In this document: in pieces, positions 8,782-16,889 of the stretch | Layout: each line of letters starts with the position of its first letter | Numbering within the stretch: position 1 is the stretch's first letter | Assembly (NCBI GenBank): GCA_963838235.1 | Contig: CAWIQJ010000002.1 | Span: 520,052 to 584,051 of the forward strand | Length of the DNA: 64,000 nt | From: JAFECT01 sp963838235 | Lineage (GTDB): Bacteria; Pseudomonadota; Alphaproteobacteria; Caulobacterales; Caulobacteraceae | Reading direction: 5' to 3' | Translations under genes and position numbers: made by a program | Notes under the pieces: generated by a model | What the model was told of the DNA's origin: nothing | The model's input: the letters and a program-made list of their open reading frames with translations, nothing else | Database searches by the model: none

Positions 8782-9204
8782 ATGGCCGACACCGTCCCGC
8801 CGACGAGCTCCGCCATGGCGGTCGCCGCGACCGCGCTGAAGGCGCAGCAGGCGCGCATGCGCATCATCGCCGAGAACATCGCCAACGCCAATTCCACCGC
8901 CAAAACGCCCGGCGGCGACCCCTACCGCCGGCAGGTCCCGGTGTTCGAGACGTCGAAGATCGACGGCGCCTCCGGCGTGAAGCTGGCCCAAGTGGTGCCC
9001 GACCGCTCCGACTTCCACACCGAATTCGATCCCAGCCATCCGGCCGCGGACGCCAAGGGCTATGTGAAGCGCCCCAACGTCGATCCCCTGATGGAGGCGA
9101 TGGACATGCGCGAAGCGCAACGCGCCTACGACGCCAACCTGAACGTGATCGAGACTGCGCGCGCGATGCAGTCCTCGACGCTCAGTCTTCTGAAGTCCTC
9201 GTGA
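8782..9204 (+). CDS. flgC: Flagellar basal body rod protein FlgC
   Basis: Proximal rod protein stacked on FlgB. The 140 residues contain the ANNLANANSTxT-like rod motif IAENIANANSTAKTPGG, then DPYRRQVPVFE, and the C-terminal family block YDANLNVIETARAMQSSTLSLL. An AAGGGAAGG ribosome site precedes the start. Intact, in the middle of the flgBC-fliE operon. Confidence 0.95.
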   Translation: MADTVPPTSSAMAVAATALKAQQARMRIIAENIANANSTAKTPGGDPYRRQVPVFETSKIDGASGVKLAQVVPDRSDFHTEFDPSHPAADAKGYVKRPNVDPLMEAMDMREAQRAYDANLNVIETARAMQSSTLSLLKSS

Positions 9205-9215
9205 GGTCCTGACCG

Positions 9216-9518
9216 ATGGTCGCTCCGCTCGCCGCCCTGAAGGCCTATTCCGCCGCCCAGAAGGTCATGGACGTCGCGCCGGCGGCCGAGGTCAGCCAGG
9301 GCCCCGACTTCTCCAAGGTGCTGAGCAATGTGATCGGCGGCCTGGAGCAGAGCTCGAAACAGGCCGAGGCGCAGATGTCCGCGCATGCCGCGGGCAAGGC
9401 GGATCTGGTGGATGTGGTGACCTCGGTGGCCTCGGCGGAAACCCAGCTCGAGACCGTCATGTCGATCCGCGATCAGGTGATCAGCGCCTATCAGCAAGTC
9501 CTGGCCATGCCGATCTGA
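9216..9518 (+). CDS. fliE: Flagellar hook-basal body protein FliE
   Basis: FliE is the small exported adaptor joining the MS ring and export gate to the rod. The 100-residue length is typical. The conserved C-terminal half includes DLVDVVTSVASAETQLETVMSIRDQVISAYQQVLAMPI, split here by eye into the helix VTSVASAETQLETVMSIRD and the family terminus AYQQVLAMPI. It lies 11 bases after flgC, the third gene of the operon. Confidence 0.93.
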   Translation: MVAPLAALKAYSAAQKVMDVAPAAEVSQGPDFSKVLSNVIGGLEQSSKQAEAQMSAHAAGKADLVDVVTSVASAETQLETVMSIRDQVISAYQQVLAMPI

Positions 9519-9562
9519 CGCGCCGCGGCCCGTTGTCGCTTGGCGCCTGAAGGGGGCTGAAG

Positions 9563-10791
9563 GTGTCCATCTCCGTCTCCGCCATGGGCGAACCCAAGGT
9601 CTACGCGCCCGCGCCGATCGAACAGTTCGCGTCGGCGTTCACCGGCCTCGCGCTGATGGGCGCCGGGCTGTGGAGCATCTGGTGGTTCGTCTTCCACCCC
9701 CAGCTGAACCTTGCGCCGGCGACGACGCTGTTCGTTCCGCTGGCGTCCCTGATCGCGCTGGTCTTCGGCGGTTGCATCGCGCTGGGCGCCTACCGGGTGC
9801 GCACGCTGCTCTATCCGGACCGCTTCGTCGCCGTGGGCATGTTCGGCACGCGCGAACTGTCGAAACACGACATCACCGGCTACCGCATCTATCGGCCCGC
9901 GCGCGGCCAGCCGACCATGCAGCTCTACACCACCGGCGAACACGCGACCCTGCGCGCGGCGATGTATCAGACCGACGCGGCCTACACCGACTGGTTTCGC
10001 GGCCTTCCCGACCTCGACCAGCGCGAGCGCGACGACATCGAGCGCGACCTCGAGAACCGGCCCGACCTCGGCGCGACGCCTCAGGCGCGCAGCGCGACCA
10101 TCGCGACCATGACCCAGGTCGCTCACATCCTGAACCTCGTGGGGTGGGCGCTGCTGGTCTGGGTCGCGATCTTTCCGAAGCCCTATCCGGTGGCGATCGC
10201 GCTGGCGACGTGGGACTGGCGCCGCTGGTGGCGGTGGGCGTGGTGTTCTGGTCGCGCGGGGTGATCACCATCGGTCAGAACCCGCGGCATGACCCGAGAC
10301 CCGCGGTGTTCGGGCTTTTCTTCGCCGGGTTCGGCGTCCTGGTCCGCGCCATCTATGATTTCAGCGTACTCGACTGGATGGTGGTCCTGCCGATTGCGGC
10401 CGTCGTCTCGCTGGTCTTGACCGGCGTCGCCTATCGCGCCGACACCAAGGCGTTGAGCACGCCAATCACTCTGTTCGTGCTCTGGGCGATCTGCCTCGGC
10501 TACGGTTGGGGCGTCGCGGTGGAGGCTAATGCGCTGTTCGATCGCGCGGCGCCGCAGGAGTTCCAGGTCCAGGTGAACGGCAAACACATCAGCTACGGCC
10601 GCCGCCACACCAACTACGACCTGGAGCTCGCGCCTTGGGGCCCAAGGACCGGCGGCTCATCCGTCGACGTCGGTTCGCGTATCTACGGTCAGGTCTCGGT
10701 CGGCGACAACGTCTGCATCGCGCTGCACCCCGGCGCGTTCAAGGTGCGCTGGTGGAAGGTGCGGGTCTGCGGCGCGCCGGAAGGCTTCTGA
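9563..10791 (+). CDS. Multi-pass membrane protein, frame broken near 10212
   Basis: The first 220 codons read MSISVSAMGEPKVYAPAPI, two TM helices (residues about 20-75), then a soluble stretch with a PH-like pattern (RVRTLLYPDRFVAVGMFGTREL) and a third TM (VGWALLVWVAIF). Near 10205-10220 the frame is lost, and another frame continues LAPLVAVGVVFWSRGVITIGQNP with three more TM helices and a C-terminal domain ending at 10791. The span is 3n+2, consistent with one lost base. The C-terminal part has two Cys (VCIAL and RVCG). I do not recognise the family. It follows fliE by 44 bases and may be its passive neighbour. Confidence 0.6.
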
Positions 10792-10794
10792 GCG

Positions 10795-11895
10795 TCAGAA
10801 GGTCTGCGCCTTGCCGCGGATGAACTGTGACAGCAGCCACTTTTCGCCGCGGGTCGGCGTGCGGCCGGCGTGCAGGGTCCGCCGGTCCAGGGCGCCCGGA
10901 GGGTCCGACGTTGTGGAACAGGATGGCGTCGCCGGCCTGCCTTTCCAGCGCAAGGCCAGGATCGGGAACTCGGTCTCCGCCCCGTCGAAATCCTCGCTCA
11001 GATAGGTGAGGAAGGTGGCAATCCGCTGGCCCTTCTCGGCCAGGTCCTGGGCGAAGCCGGGATGGTCAGGGTTGATGAAGTCCACGTGCCGGCGAAATTC
11101 CTGGCCGACCTCGTAGTGCAGCACGCTCAGCGGCTCCATGACCGGCGGCGAGACGTGGGCGACGCGGCCCATCCGTGCGCGGACCAGGCATGGACCACAT
11201 CGCTGCGATCGGGTGAAAGACGCAGTTGGTGTTGCTGCGTCGTTCGGAATTGAAGGCGCGCCGGCTTTCGTCGTCGTAGATCGGCGCGTCGGTGAGATTG
11301 TCGCGCGCGGTCTCGATCAGCCGCGCGCACTCCTCCGGGCGTAGGAAATCGTCGAAGGTCACGCGATACGAGGCGAGCGCGACAGGTCCTTCACCGCTGG
11401 CGTCCTTAGCACGGGCCTGAGGTCGATGCCTGCGCGGGCCTTGGCCCAGGCTTCTTGCGTCGTTTCGTCGCGCGCGGTCGGGCTTTCGCGTCGGGCTCGG
11501 CGTGAGATAGCCGTAACTGGTCGCGGCAGCGACGATCGCCGCGTACGGCGCCGGTGGCAGCCAGTCGAGGGCGCGTCCAGTCCTGGGGTACGCCATGCGC
11601 CTCGGCGGCGAAGGCGGCAAGAAAGCGCAGGCCTCGGCCTATCCCCGCTCGGCGGCTCGCGCGATCTCGACACGCCGTCCTTGAGGCTTTTGGGCGCGGC
11701 CTGGCCGGTGAACAGGCGCAGACCCAGCATCAGGTGGCGCCTCGGCGTCGCCTGCTCGCGGCGCGCCGCAGCCAGACCAGCGCCTCCGGGTGTCGGTCTC
11801 TGGTCGTCGAGAGGCGCGCGCAGCGCAAACTGGGCGCCGGGTCGCCGCCCTCCGCAGTCGGGCAGGAGGTTGTCCGCAACGTGGTCACGGACCAT
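10795..11895 (-). pseudogene. Sel1-repeat plus 2OG-Fe(II) oxygenase (prolyl hydroxylase-like), multiple frameshifts
   Basis: Pieces of one protein lie in different minus-strand frames. In order they are: Sel1-like fragments (HLMLGLRLFTGQAAPKSLKDG), EAWAKARAGIDLRPVLRTP, VTFDDFLRPEECARLIETA, the body with FRRHVDFINPDHPGF (iron-binding HxD), FDGAETEFPILALRWKG, and LDRRTLHAGRTPTRGEKW (second iron His). Together they match Sel1-repeat prolyl 4-hydroxylase-type oxygenases, which hydroxylate protein or peptide side chains with 2-oxoglutarate, Fe(II) and O2. At least four or five indels break the frame. Since all motifs survive, the damage is either very recent or, more likely, sequencing error. It is divergent from fliQ. 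The start near 11895 is approximate. Confidence 0.65.
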
Positions 11896-11933
11896 TGGTC
11901 GGGCCGATCTGGTCTGAGTCAAGTATGGGTTCG

Positions 11934-11941
11934 TTAACCAT
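11934..11941 (+). promoter_or_regulatory. CtrA half-site upstream of fliQ
   Basis: TTAACCAT, the exact Caulobacter CtrA half-site sequence, lies 68 bases before the fliQ ATG; a further GTTAAC is at about 11992-11997. Class II flagellar operons in Caulobacter, including fliQ, are CtrA-dependent. Confidence 0.5.
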
Positions 11942-12009
11942 AAGGGCGGCAGATTTCGCCGGGTGGCGTGGCGGCGGGGCCGCCCCAATCGTTAACGGAG
12001 TAAGGCGTT

Positions 12010-12273
12010 ATGAACGGCGCGGATGTCCTCGATGTCGGTCGCGATGCGATCTGGCTCACCATCCAACTGTGCGCGCCGGTCCTGATCGTGGGCCTGATCG
12101 TGGGCGTGTCCATCGGCCTCCTGCAGGCGCTGACCCAGATCCAGGAAGCCACCCTGATCTATGCGCCGAAGATCCTGGCCATCTTTGTGTCGCTCTTGAT
12201 CTTTCTGCCGCTGATGGGCGCGCTGCTCAGCGGCTTCATGCACCAGATGGCCGCCCGCATCGCGGGCATGTAA
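12010..12273 (+). CDS. fliQ: Flagellar export gate protein FliQ
   Basis: FliQ wraps the FliP/FliR core of the flagellar export gate. The 87-residue protein has two TM helices (IQLCAPVLIVGLIVGVSIGLLQ and ILAIFVSLLIFLPLMGALL) joined by the conserved loop ALTQIQEATLIYAPK. This pattern is diagnostic for FliQ/SctS. First gene of fliQ-fliR-flhB, 20 bases ahead of fliR. Confidence 0.95.
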   Translation: MNGADVLDVGRDAIWLTIQLCAPVLIVGLIVGVSIGLLQALTQIQEATLIYAPKILAIFVSLLIFLPLMGALLSGFMHQMAARIAGM

Positions 12274-12293
12274 GCCGTGGGACACGCGTAACC

Positions 12294-13049
12294 ATGGGAC
12301 ATTGGGCCGCGCCCGAACTGGTCTGGGCCGGCGCTCTGGTGTTCGCCCGCGTCGGCGCGGTGCTCATGCTGCTGCCGGGCATCGGCGAGACGGCGGTGGC
12401 GATCCGCGTGCGGCTGAGTTTCGCCCTGCTGCTGACCCTGGCCCTGACTCCCATCGTGCAGAACACATTGCCCGGCTTGCCGGCAACGGTGGGCGCCATG
12501 GGCGGCTGGATCCTGCGCGAGGCGACCGTGGGCCTGATGCTGGGGGCCTTGTTGCGCACCCTGATGGGCGCGCTGAACGTGGCGGGCGAAATCGTCTCGA
12601 TCCAGACCTCGCTGTCCTTTGCCCAGACCGCCAACCCCGAGGCGCCGTCGGAAATGTCCGTGGCCTCGTTCCTGACGGTGACGGGGCTGACCCTGATATT
12701 CGCCACCAATCTGCATCACCTGTTCATCGGCGCCATCGCCAATTCCTATGCGCTGTTCGCACCGCACAAACATCTGCTGGTCGGCGACGCCGGCCAGCTC
12801 GCGATCAGGCTGACCAGCGAGTCGTTCATGGTGGGCGTCCAGCTCGCCGCGCCGGTGATGGTGTTTTCGCTGGTGTTCAACGGGGCGACCGGCCTGATCG
12901 GCCGCGTCATGCCGCAGTTCCAGGTGTACTTCGCCGCCACGCCCCTCAACGTGTTGATGGGCCTGTCGGTGTTTGCGCTCAGCCTCGGGACGCTCGGTCT
13001 GGTGTGGGTGTCGCGTTATCGCGACGTCGTCGACCAGTTCCTGAGGTAG
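12294..13049 (+). CDS. fliR: Flagellar export gate protein FliR
   Basis: The 251-residue protein is a multi-TM FliR/SctT homologue completing the export gate. Recognisable segments include FARVGAVLMLLPGIGETAVAIRVR at the N-terminus, REATVGLMLGALLRTLMGALNVAGEIVSIQ in the middle (family positions GE and Q), and VQLAAPVMVFSLVFNGATGLIGRVMPQFQVYF near the end. The ATG at 12294 is taken as the start; the much longer reading from 11790 runs back through fliQ. It stops three bases before flhB. Confidence 0.94.
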   Translation: MGHWAAPELVWAGALVFARVGAVLMLLPGIGETAVAIRVRLSFALLLTLALTPIVQNTLPGLPATVGAMGGWILREATVGLMLGALLRTLMGALNVAGEIVSIQTSLSFAQTANPEAPSEMSVASFLTVTGLTLIFATNLHHLFIGAIANSYALFAPHKHLLVGDAGQLAIRLTSESFMVGVQLAAPVMVFSLVFNGATGLIGRVMPQFQVYFAATPLNVLMGLSVFALSLGTLGLVWVSRYRDVVDQFLR

Positions 13050-13052
13050 GCC

Positions 13053-14159
13053 GTGGCCGAAGAGCGCAACTCAGCCTCGAAAACCGAAGAGGCGACCACT
13101 CGCAAACTCGAGGAAGCGCGCAAGAAGGGCGACGTCGCCAAGTCGCACGACCTGGCCAGCTGGGCCACCCTGGCGGCGGTGTCCACGACCATGCTGGTGG
13201 TCGGCGGCCCGATGTCGCGGCATCTGGCGGAAGGGCTCGCGGGCTTCTTTGTCGCACCGCACGCGATGATTGCGGCGATGGACGCCGGCGGCGGGGCGGT
13301 GGTTGCGCGGCAGGCCATGCTGATCGGCGCGCCGATGGTGCTCGGGATCATGGGCGCCGGCGCGATCGCCGGCACGTTCGGCAACGTGGTCCAGACCGGC
13401 GTGATGTGGACTACCGGCAAGCTCGCGCCGGACGTTTCGAGGGTCTCGCCGCTGTCGGGCTTCAAGCGCGTCTACGGCGTCGACGGCCTCGTCCAGTTCC
13501 TGAAGACCCTGATCAAGCTGGTAATCACCGGCTGGGTCGCCTGGCGAGTGCTGCAGCCGCACCAGGCGGAGATGGCCCAGGCCTCGACGCTCGAGCCGGG
13601 CGCCATTCTGCCGTTCGCGCGCACCCTGCTTATGGCCCTGACCACCTCGGCCCTGACCTTTCTCGGCCTGACCGCGGGCGCCGACTGGATCTGGCAGCGC
13701 CAGCGCTTCCTCGTGCGCATGCGCATGTCGCGCGAGGAGTTGAAGGAGGACATTAAACAGTCCGAAGGCGATCCGCACGTCCGCGCGCGGCTGAAACAGA
13801 TCCGCACCATGCGCGCGCGCAAGCGCATGATGGCCAATGTGCCCAAGGCGACCCTGGTGGTGACCAACCCGACCCACTTCGCCGTCGCCCTGCGCTATGT
13901 CTCGGGCGAGACCGCGGCGCCGATCTGCATGGCCAAGGGCATGGACGACATCGCGCTGAAGATCCGAGAGATCGCCGGCGAGCACAACATCCCGATCGTC
14001 GAGAACCCGCCGCTGGCGCGCGCGCTGTTTTCGGTGGTGGACGTGGACGAGGTCATTCCGCGCGAACACTATGAGGCGGTGGCCAAGGTGATCGGCTTCG
14101 TCATGAGCGCCAAGGCGCTGCGCCGGCGTCGGCCCGGCGGGACGAAGCGTCCGCTGTGA
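13053..14159 (+). CDS. flhB: Flagellar export switch protein FlhB
   Basis: FlhB controls substrate specificity of the flagellar secretion system and cleaves itself. The 368-residue protein begins (GTG) with the typical KTEEATTRKLEEARKKGDVAKS, has four TM helices, then the cytoplasmic domain with DIKQSEGDPHVRARLKQIR and the autocleavage site N272-PTH in VVTNPTHFAVALRY. It ends with PIVENPPLARALF and a short basic tail. It follows fliR by three bases, and its stop overlaps the next gene as GTGA. Confidence 0.96.
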   Translation: MAEERNSASKTEEATTRKLEEARKKGDVAKSHDLASWATLAAVSTTMLVVGGPMSRHLAEGLAGFFVAPHAMIAAMDAGGGAVVARQAMLIGAPMVLGIMGAGAIAGTFGNVVQTGVMWTTGKLAPDVSRVSPLSGFKRVYGVDGLVQFLKTLIKLVITGWVAWRVLQPHQAEMAQASTLEPGAILPFARTLLMALTTSALTFLGLTAGADWIWQRQRFLVRMRMSREELKEDIKQSEGDPHVRARLKQIRTMRARKRMMANVPKATLVVTNPTHFAVALRYVSGETAAPICMAKGMDDIALKIREIAGEHNIPIVENPPLARALFSVVDVDEVIPREHYEAVAKVIGFVMSAKALRRRRPGGTKRPL

Positions 14160-15229
14160 GCGACCAGGCCCCCGTTCGCGCGCCGGATTTTGGCGAACTC
14201 GCGCCGCTGTTCACCGGTGAGATCGACGGTGTCGCCAACTACAACATCGGCGTTGTCGGCGGCCGCTGGATCGTGCTGCAGGTGTTCGGCTCGCTCGCTC
14301 AGGCGCCGTGCCGCGACGCCTACCAGCGTGTGGTCGAGCGGCGGGCGATGTTCGACGACCGCGACGCGGCCTATTTCGGCGTCAGCGTCGATCCGTCCGA
14401 CCGCGGCGCGCCCGGGCAGGGCGCGCGCACGCCCGGGCTGCGTTGTTTCTGGGATTTCGACCTCGCGATCAGCCGGCTCTACGGCCTGGTGCGCGACGGC
14501 GGGCTGCAGCCGGCGGTGTTCCTGATCGATCGCGCGCTGCGCATCCTGATGGCCGAGACGATCGAGCAGACCGACGCGGTGCTCGACGAGCTGGCGCGCC
14601 GTCTGCAGGCCGAGCGTACTGAGACCGAAGCGCCGTTCGCGCCGGTGCTGCTGCTGCCGCGCGTGTTCGAGCCTGAGTTCTGCACCCGGCTGATCGACTG
14701 TTTCGAACGCGACGGCGGTACGGAGTCCGGGTTCGCCGCCGAGGTCGAGGGCAAGACCACCACCGTGGTCAATCCGCTATTCAAGCGCCGCAAGGATGTG
14801 GCCCTCGAAGACGAAGCGCTGCTCGCCGAAACCCGCGAACGCCTGGAACGGCGCCTGCTGCCCATGGTGAAGCGCGCCCTGAACTGGCAGGCGACCGAGA
14901 TCGAACGCTTCCTCGTCTGCCACTACGGCGAGGACGACCAGGGCTTCTTCATGGCCCACCGCGACGACGCCACCGCGGGCACCGCGCACCGCAAGTTCGC
15001 GGTAACCGTCAACCTGAACGCCGAGGCCTACGACGGCGGCGACCTGCGTTTCCCCGAGTTCGGACGGCGCCTCTACCGGCCGCCGACCGGCGGGGCGGTG
15101 GTGTTCTGCTGCTCGCTGCTGCACGAGGTGACGCCGGTGACGCGCGGCGTGCGCTATTGCTTTGTGCCCTTCCTCTACGACGCCGACGGCGCCCGCCTCC
15201 GCGAGGCCAACCTTTCGCGCGTAGCGTGA
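14156..15229 (+). CDS. Redoxin / 2OG-Fe(II) oxygenase fusion protein
   Basis: Residues about 10-150 resemble an AhpC/TSA peroxiredoxin-type thioredoxin fold (NYNIGVVGGRWIVLQVFGS, YFGVSVDPSDRG, RCFWDFDLAISRLYGL, PAVFLIDRALRIL). The family's usual peroxidatic Cys is replaced by an APCRDAY motif. Residues about 160-350 form a prolyl 4-hydroxylase-like double-stranded beta helix with HRDDA (HxD), SLLHEVTPV (distal His) and GVRYCFVPFLYD (2OG-binding Arg). The product would couple a thiol fold to an Fe(II)/2-oxoglutarate hydroxylase in the cytoplasm. It begins at a GTG inside the flhB stop (GTGA), so it is translated with the export apparatus, implying a flagellum- or export-related target; the target is unknown. 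Confidence 0.8.
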   Translation: MSDQAPVRAPDFGELAPLFTGEIDGVANYNIGVVGGRWIVLQVFGSLAQAPCRDAYQRVVERRAMFDDRDAAYFGVSVDPSDRGAPGQGARTPGLRCFWDFDLAISRLYGLVRDGGLQPAVFLIDRALRILMAETIEQTDAVLDELARRLQAERTETEAPFAPVLLLPRVFEPEFCTRLIDCFERDGGTESGFAAEVEGKTTTVVNPLFKRRKDVALEDEALLAETRERLERRLLPMVKRALNWQATEIERFLVCHYGEDDQGFFMAHRDDATAGTAHRKFAVTVNLNAEAYDGGDLRFPEFGRRLYRPPTGGAVVFCCSLLHEVTPVTRGVRYCFVPFLYDADGARLREANLSRVA

Positions 15230-15362
15230 TCGTTCACCCAGATGAACGGCGGTGAGCCAAGCTGGGGGCTAAAACGCTGCACAAGCGAACGGCGTGCGAC
15301 GGAAGCGGCGAGCGGAACCGTTCAATGGGGCGTCCGCGCGGGGGCGTAGGGAGACTCAATTC

Positions 15363-15977
15363 ATGAATACTTACCGCAAGCTTGCGCCGGCCCTGGCCGC
15401 CGCCATCGGGCTCAGCCTGTGCGGCGTGGCCGCGGGCTACGCCCAGGACGGCGCCGCCGGCGCGCGCGCGGCGCCCGGCGCTCAGCACAAGCACTGGGAT
15501 CCGGCCGCGATGAAGGCTCACATGGAGGCGCGCCGCGCCGAGCATGTGAAGTTCCTGCACGACGCCCTCACCATCCGTCCCGACCAGGAAGCTGCCTTCC
15601 AGGCCTTCGTGAGCTCGATGGATCATCACGGCGACCGCAAGGGCGGCCAAGAGCACGGCATGCATCACGGCATGGGTCCGGGCGGCGACCACGCCCAGGG
15701 CGGCGCCGATGCGCGCGAGTCGCTGACCACGCCCCAGCGCCTCGACCGCATGCAGAAGCGCATGGCCGACCGCCAGGCGCGCTTCCAGCAGCACGCCGAC
15801 ACGGTGAAAGCCTTCTACGCCGCGCTCAGTCCCGAGCAGCAGCACACCTTCGACGCCCTGATGAAAATGCACGGCCAACAGGCCGGCATGGGTCATCATC
15901 ACGGGATGCACGGCGGGATGCACGGCATGCATCACCCCGGCGGCCCCGAAGGCGCCGCGCCGCCGGCGCAAGGCTGA
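15363..15977 (+). CDS. His-rich Spy/CpxP-like periplasmic protein
   Basis: A 204-residue secreted protein with signal peptide MNTYRKLAPALAAAIG...GYAQ. The mature part is helical with two LTxxQ-like segments (LTTPQRLDRMQ and LSPEQQHTFDALM), which place it in the Spy/CpxP periplasmic chaperone group. It is strikingly rich in His and Met (MDHHGDRKGGQEHGMHHGMG, then HHHGMHGGMHGMHH), suggesting metal binding. Spy-family proteins act as ATP-independent chaperones or in envelope and metal stress. ATG 15363 is used because the signal peptide begins there. A strong hairpin follows. Confidence 0.8.
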   Translation: MNTYRKLAPALAAAIGLSLCGVAAGYAQDGAAGARAAPGAQHKHWDPAAMKAHMEARRAEHVKFLHDALTIRPDQEAAFQAFVSSMDHHGDRKGGQEHGMHHGMGPGGDHAQGGADARESLTTPQRLDRMQKRMADRQARFQQHADTVKAFYAALSPEQQHTFDALMKMHGQQAGMGHHHGMHGGMHGMHHPGGPEGAAPPAQG

Positions 15978-15997
15978 CTTAGTCCGTACGTTAGGTG

Positions 15998-16025
15998 GGC
16001 GGATCCCGCGCGGGCGGGATCCGCC
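15998..16025 (+). terminator. Hairpin between the Spy-like and EF-hand genes
   Basis: GGCGGATCCCG, loop CGCGGG, CGGGATCCGCC: a perfect 11-bp stem 20 bases after the Spy-like stop. It has no U-tract and lies just before the next gene, so it may reduce read-through rather than stop it. Confidence 0.5.
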
Positions 16026-16049
16026 GCTTCCGCGTTTCGAGGTCCGCCG

Positions 16050-16802
16050 ATGATGCTGCGTCTCGCCCTGCCGATCTTCGCCCTGACCGCGCTCGGCGCC
16101 TGTGCCAGCGACCAGCCGGCGCCCGAACCCGAGCATCATCACCATCATCGCGATGGCGGACCGCCGCCGGACGCCGCGGCGCCGCCCGTGCGTGGCGGCG
16201 GCCTGTTTATCAGTCCGCTCGGCCAGCCGTTCCGCGCCGGGCCCGGCGAGCCCTATCCCTCGGCGATCTGGTTCCAGACCGCCAACACCGCCCACGATGG
16301 CCGGCTCACCCGCAAGGAGTTCCGCGCCGACGCGGCGGCCTTCTTCCGTGTGCTCGACCAGAACCACGACGGCGTCATCGACGCGTCAGAGATCGCCGCC
16401 TACGAGCACGCGGTCCCAGAGATCATCGAAGGCTTCCGCCCCGCCCAGGGCGGCGGCGACAGCGGCGCGGGCCAGAGCTCGGGCGGCGGCGGCCATCACG
16501 GCCATCACGGTGGCGGAGGCGGCGGAATGGGCGGCGGCGGTCGCGGCGGCGGCGGTTCACACGCCCAGGCCCAGCCCGCCGACACCAAGCCCCAGGGCGC
16601 GGCCTGGTTCAGCTACCTCAGCATCCCCGAACCGGTCGCCTCGGCCGACCGCAACCTCGACGGCAAGGTGACCCTGGACGAATTCCTCGACACCGCCGAC
16701 GCCCGCTTCGACGAACTGGACCCGGAGCACACCGGCTTCCTGACCTTCGACAAACTTCCGAAGACCCCGGTTCAGGGACAGCGGCGGCGCGCCCCTGAAT
16801 AA
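16050..16802 (+). CDS. EF-hand lipoprotein
   Basis: A 250-residue probable lipoprotein: signal peptide with lipobox LGAC at residues 15-18, then a native HHHHHH stretch and a Pro-rich linker. Two canonical EF-hand calcium loops are visible, DQNHDGVIDASE and DRNLDGKVTLDE, each followed by a hydrophobic helix. A degenerate loop (DPEHTGFLTFD) lies near the end, and N-terminally NTAHDGRLTRKE may be another half hand. A Gly/His-rich linker (HHGHHGGGGGGMGGGG) separates the pairs. It would sit on the outer or inner membrane in the periplasm as a calcium-binding protein. Next to the His-rich Spy-like gene, it suggests a metal-handling pair. Confidence 0.8.
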   Translation: MMLRLALPIFALTALGACASDQPAPEPEHHHHHRDGGPPPDAAAPPVRGGGLFISPLGQPFRAGPGEPYPSAIWFQTANTAHDGRLTRKEFRADAAAFFRVLDQNHDGVIDASEIAAYEHAVPEIIEGFRPAQGGGDSGAGQSSGGGGHHGHHGGGGGGMGGGGRGGGGSHAQAQPADTKPQGAAWFSYLSIPEPVASADRNLDGKVTLDEFLDTADARFDELDPEHTGFLTFDKLPKTPVQGQRRRAPE

Positions 16803-16889
16803 CAAGGCCAACGCGGCCTTAACCGGTGGTGTTTCTGATCTCTTAGAGAATGCGGGATTACGAAGAATTCCTGGATAGGAGTCATCATC

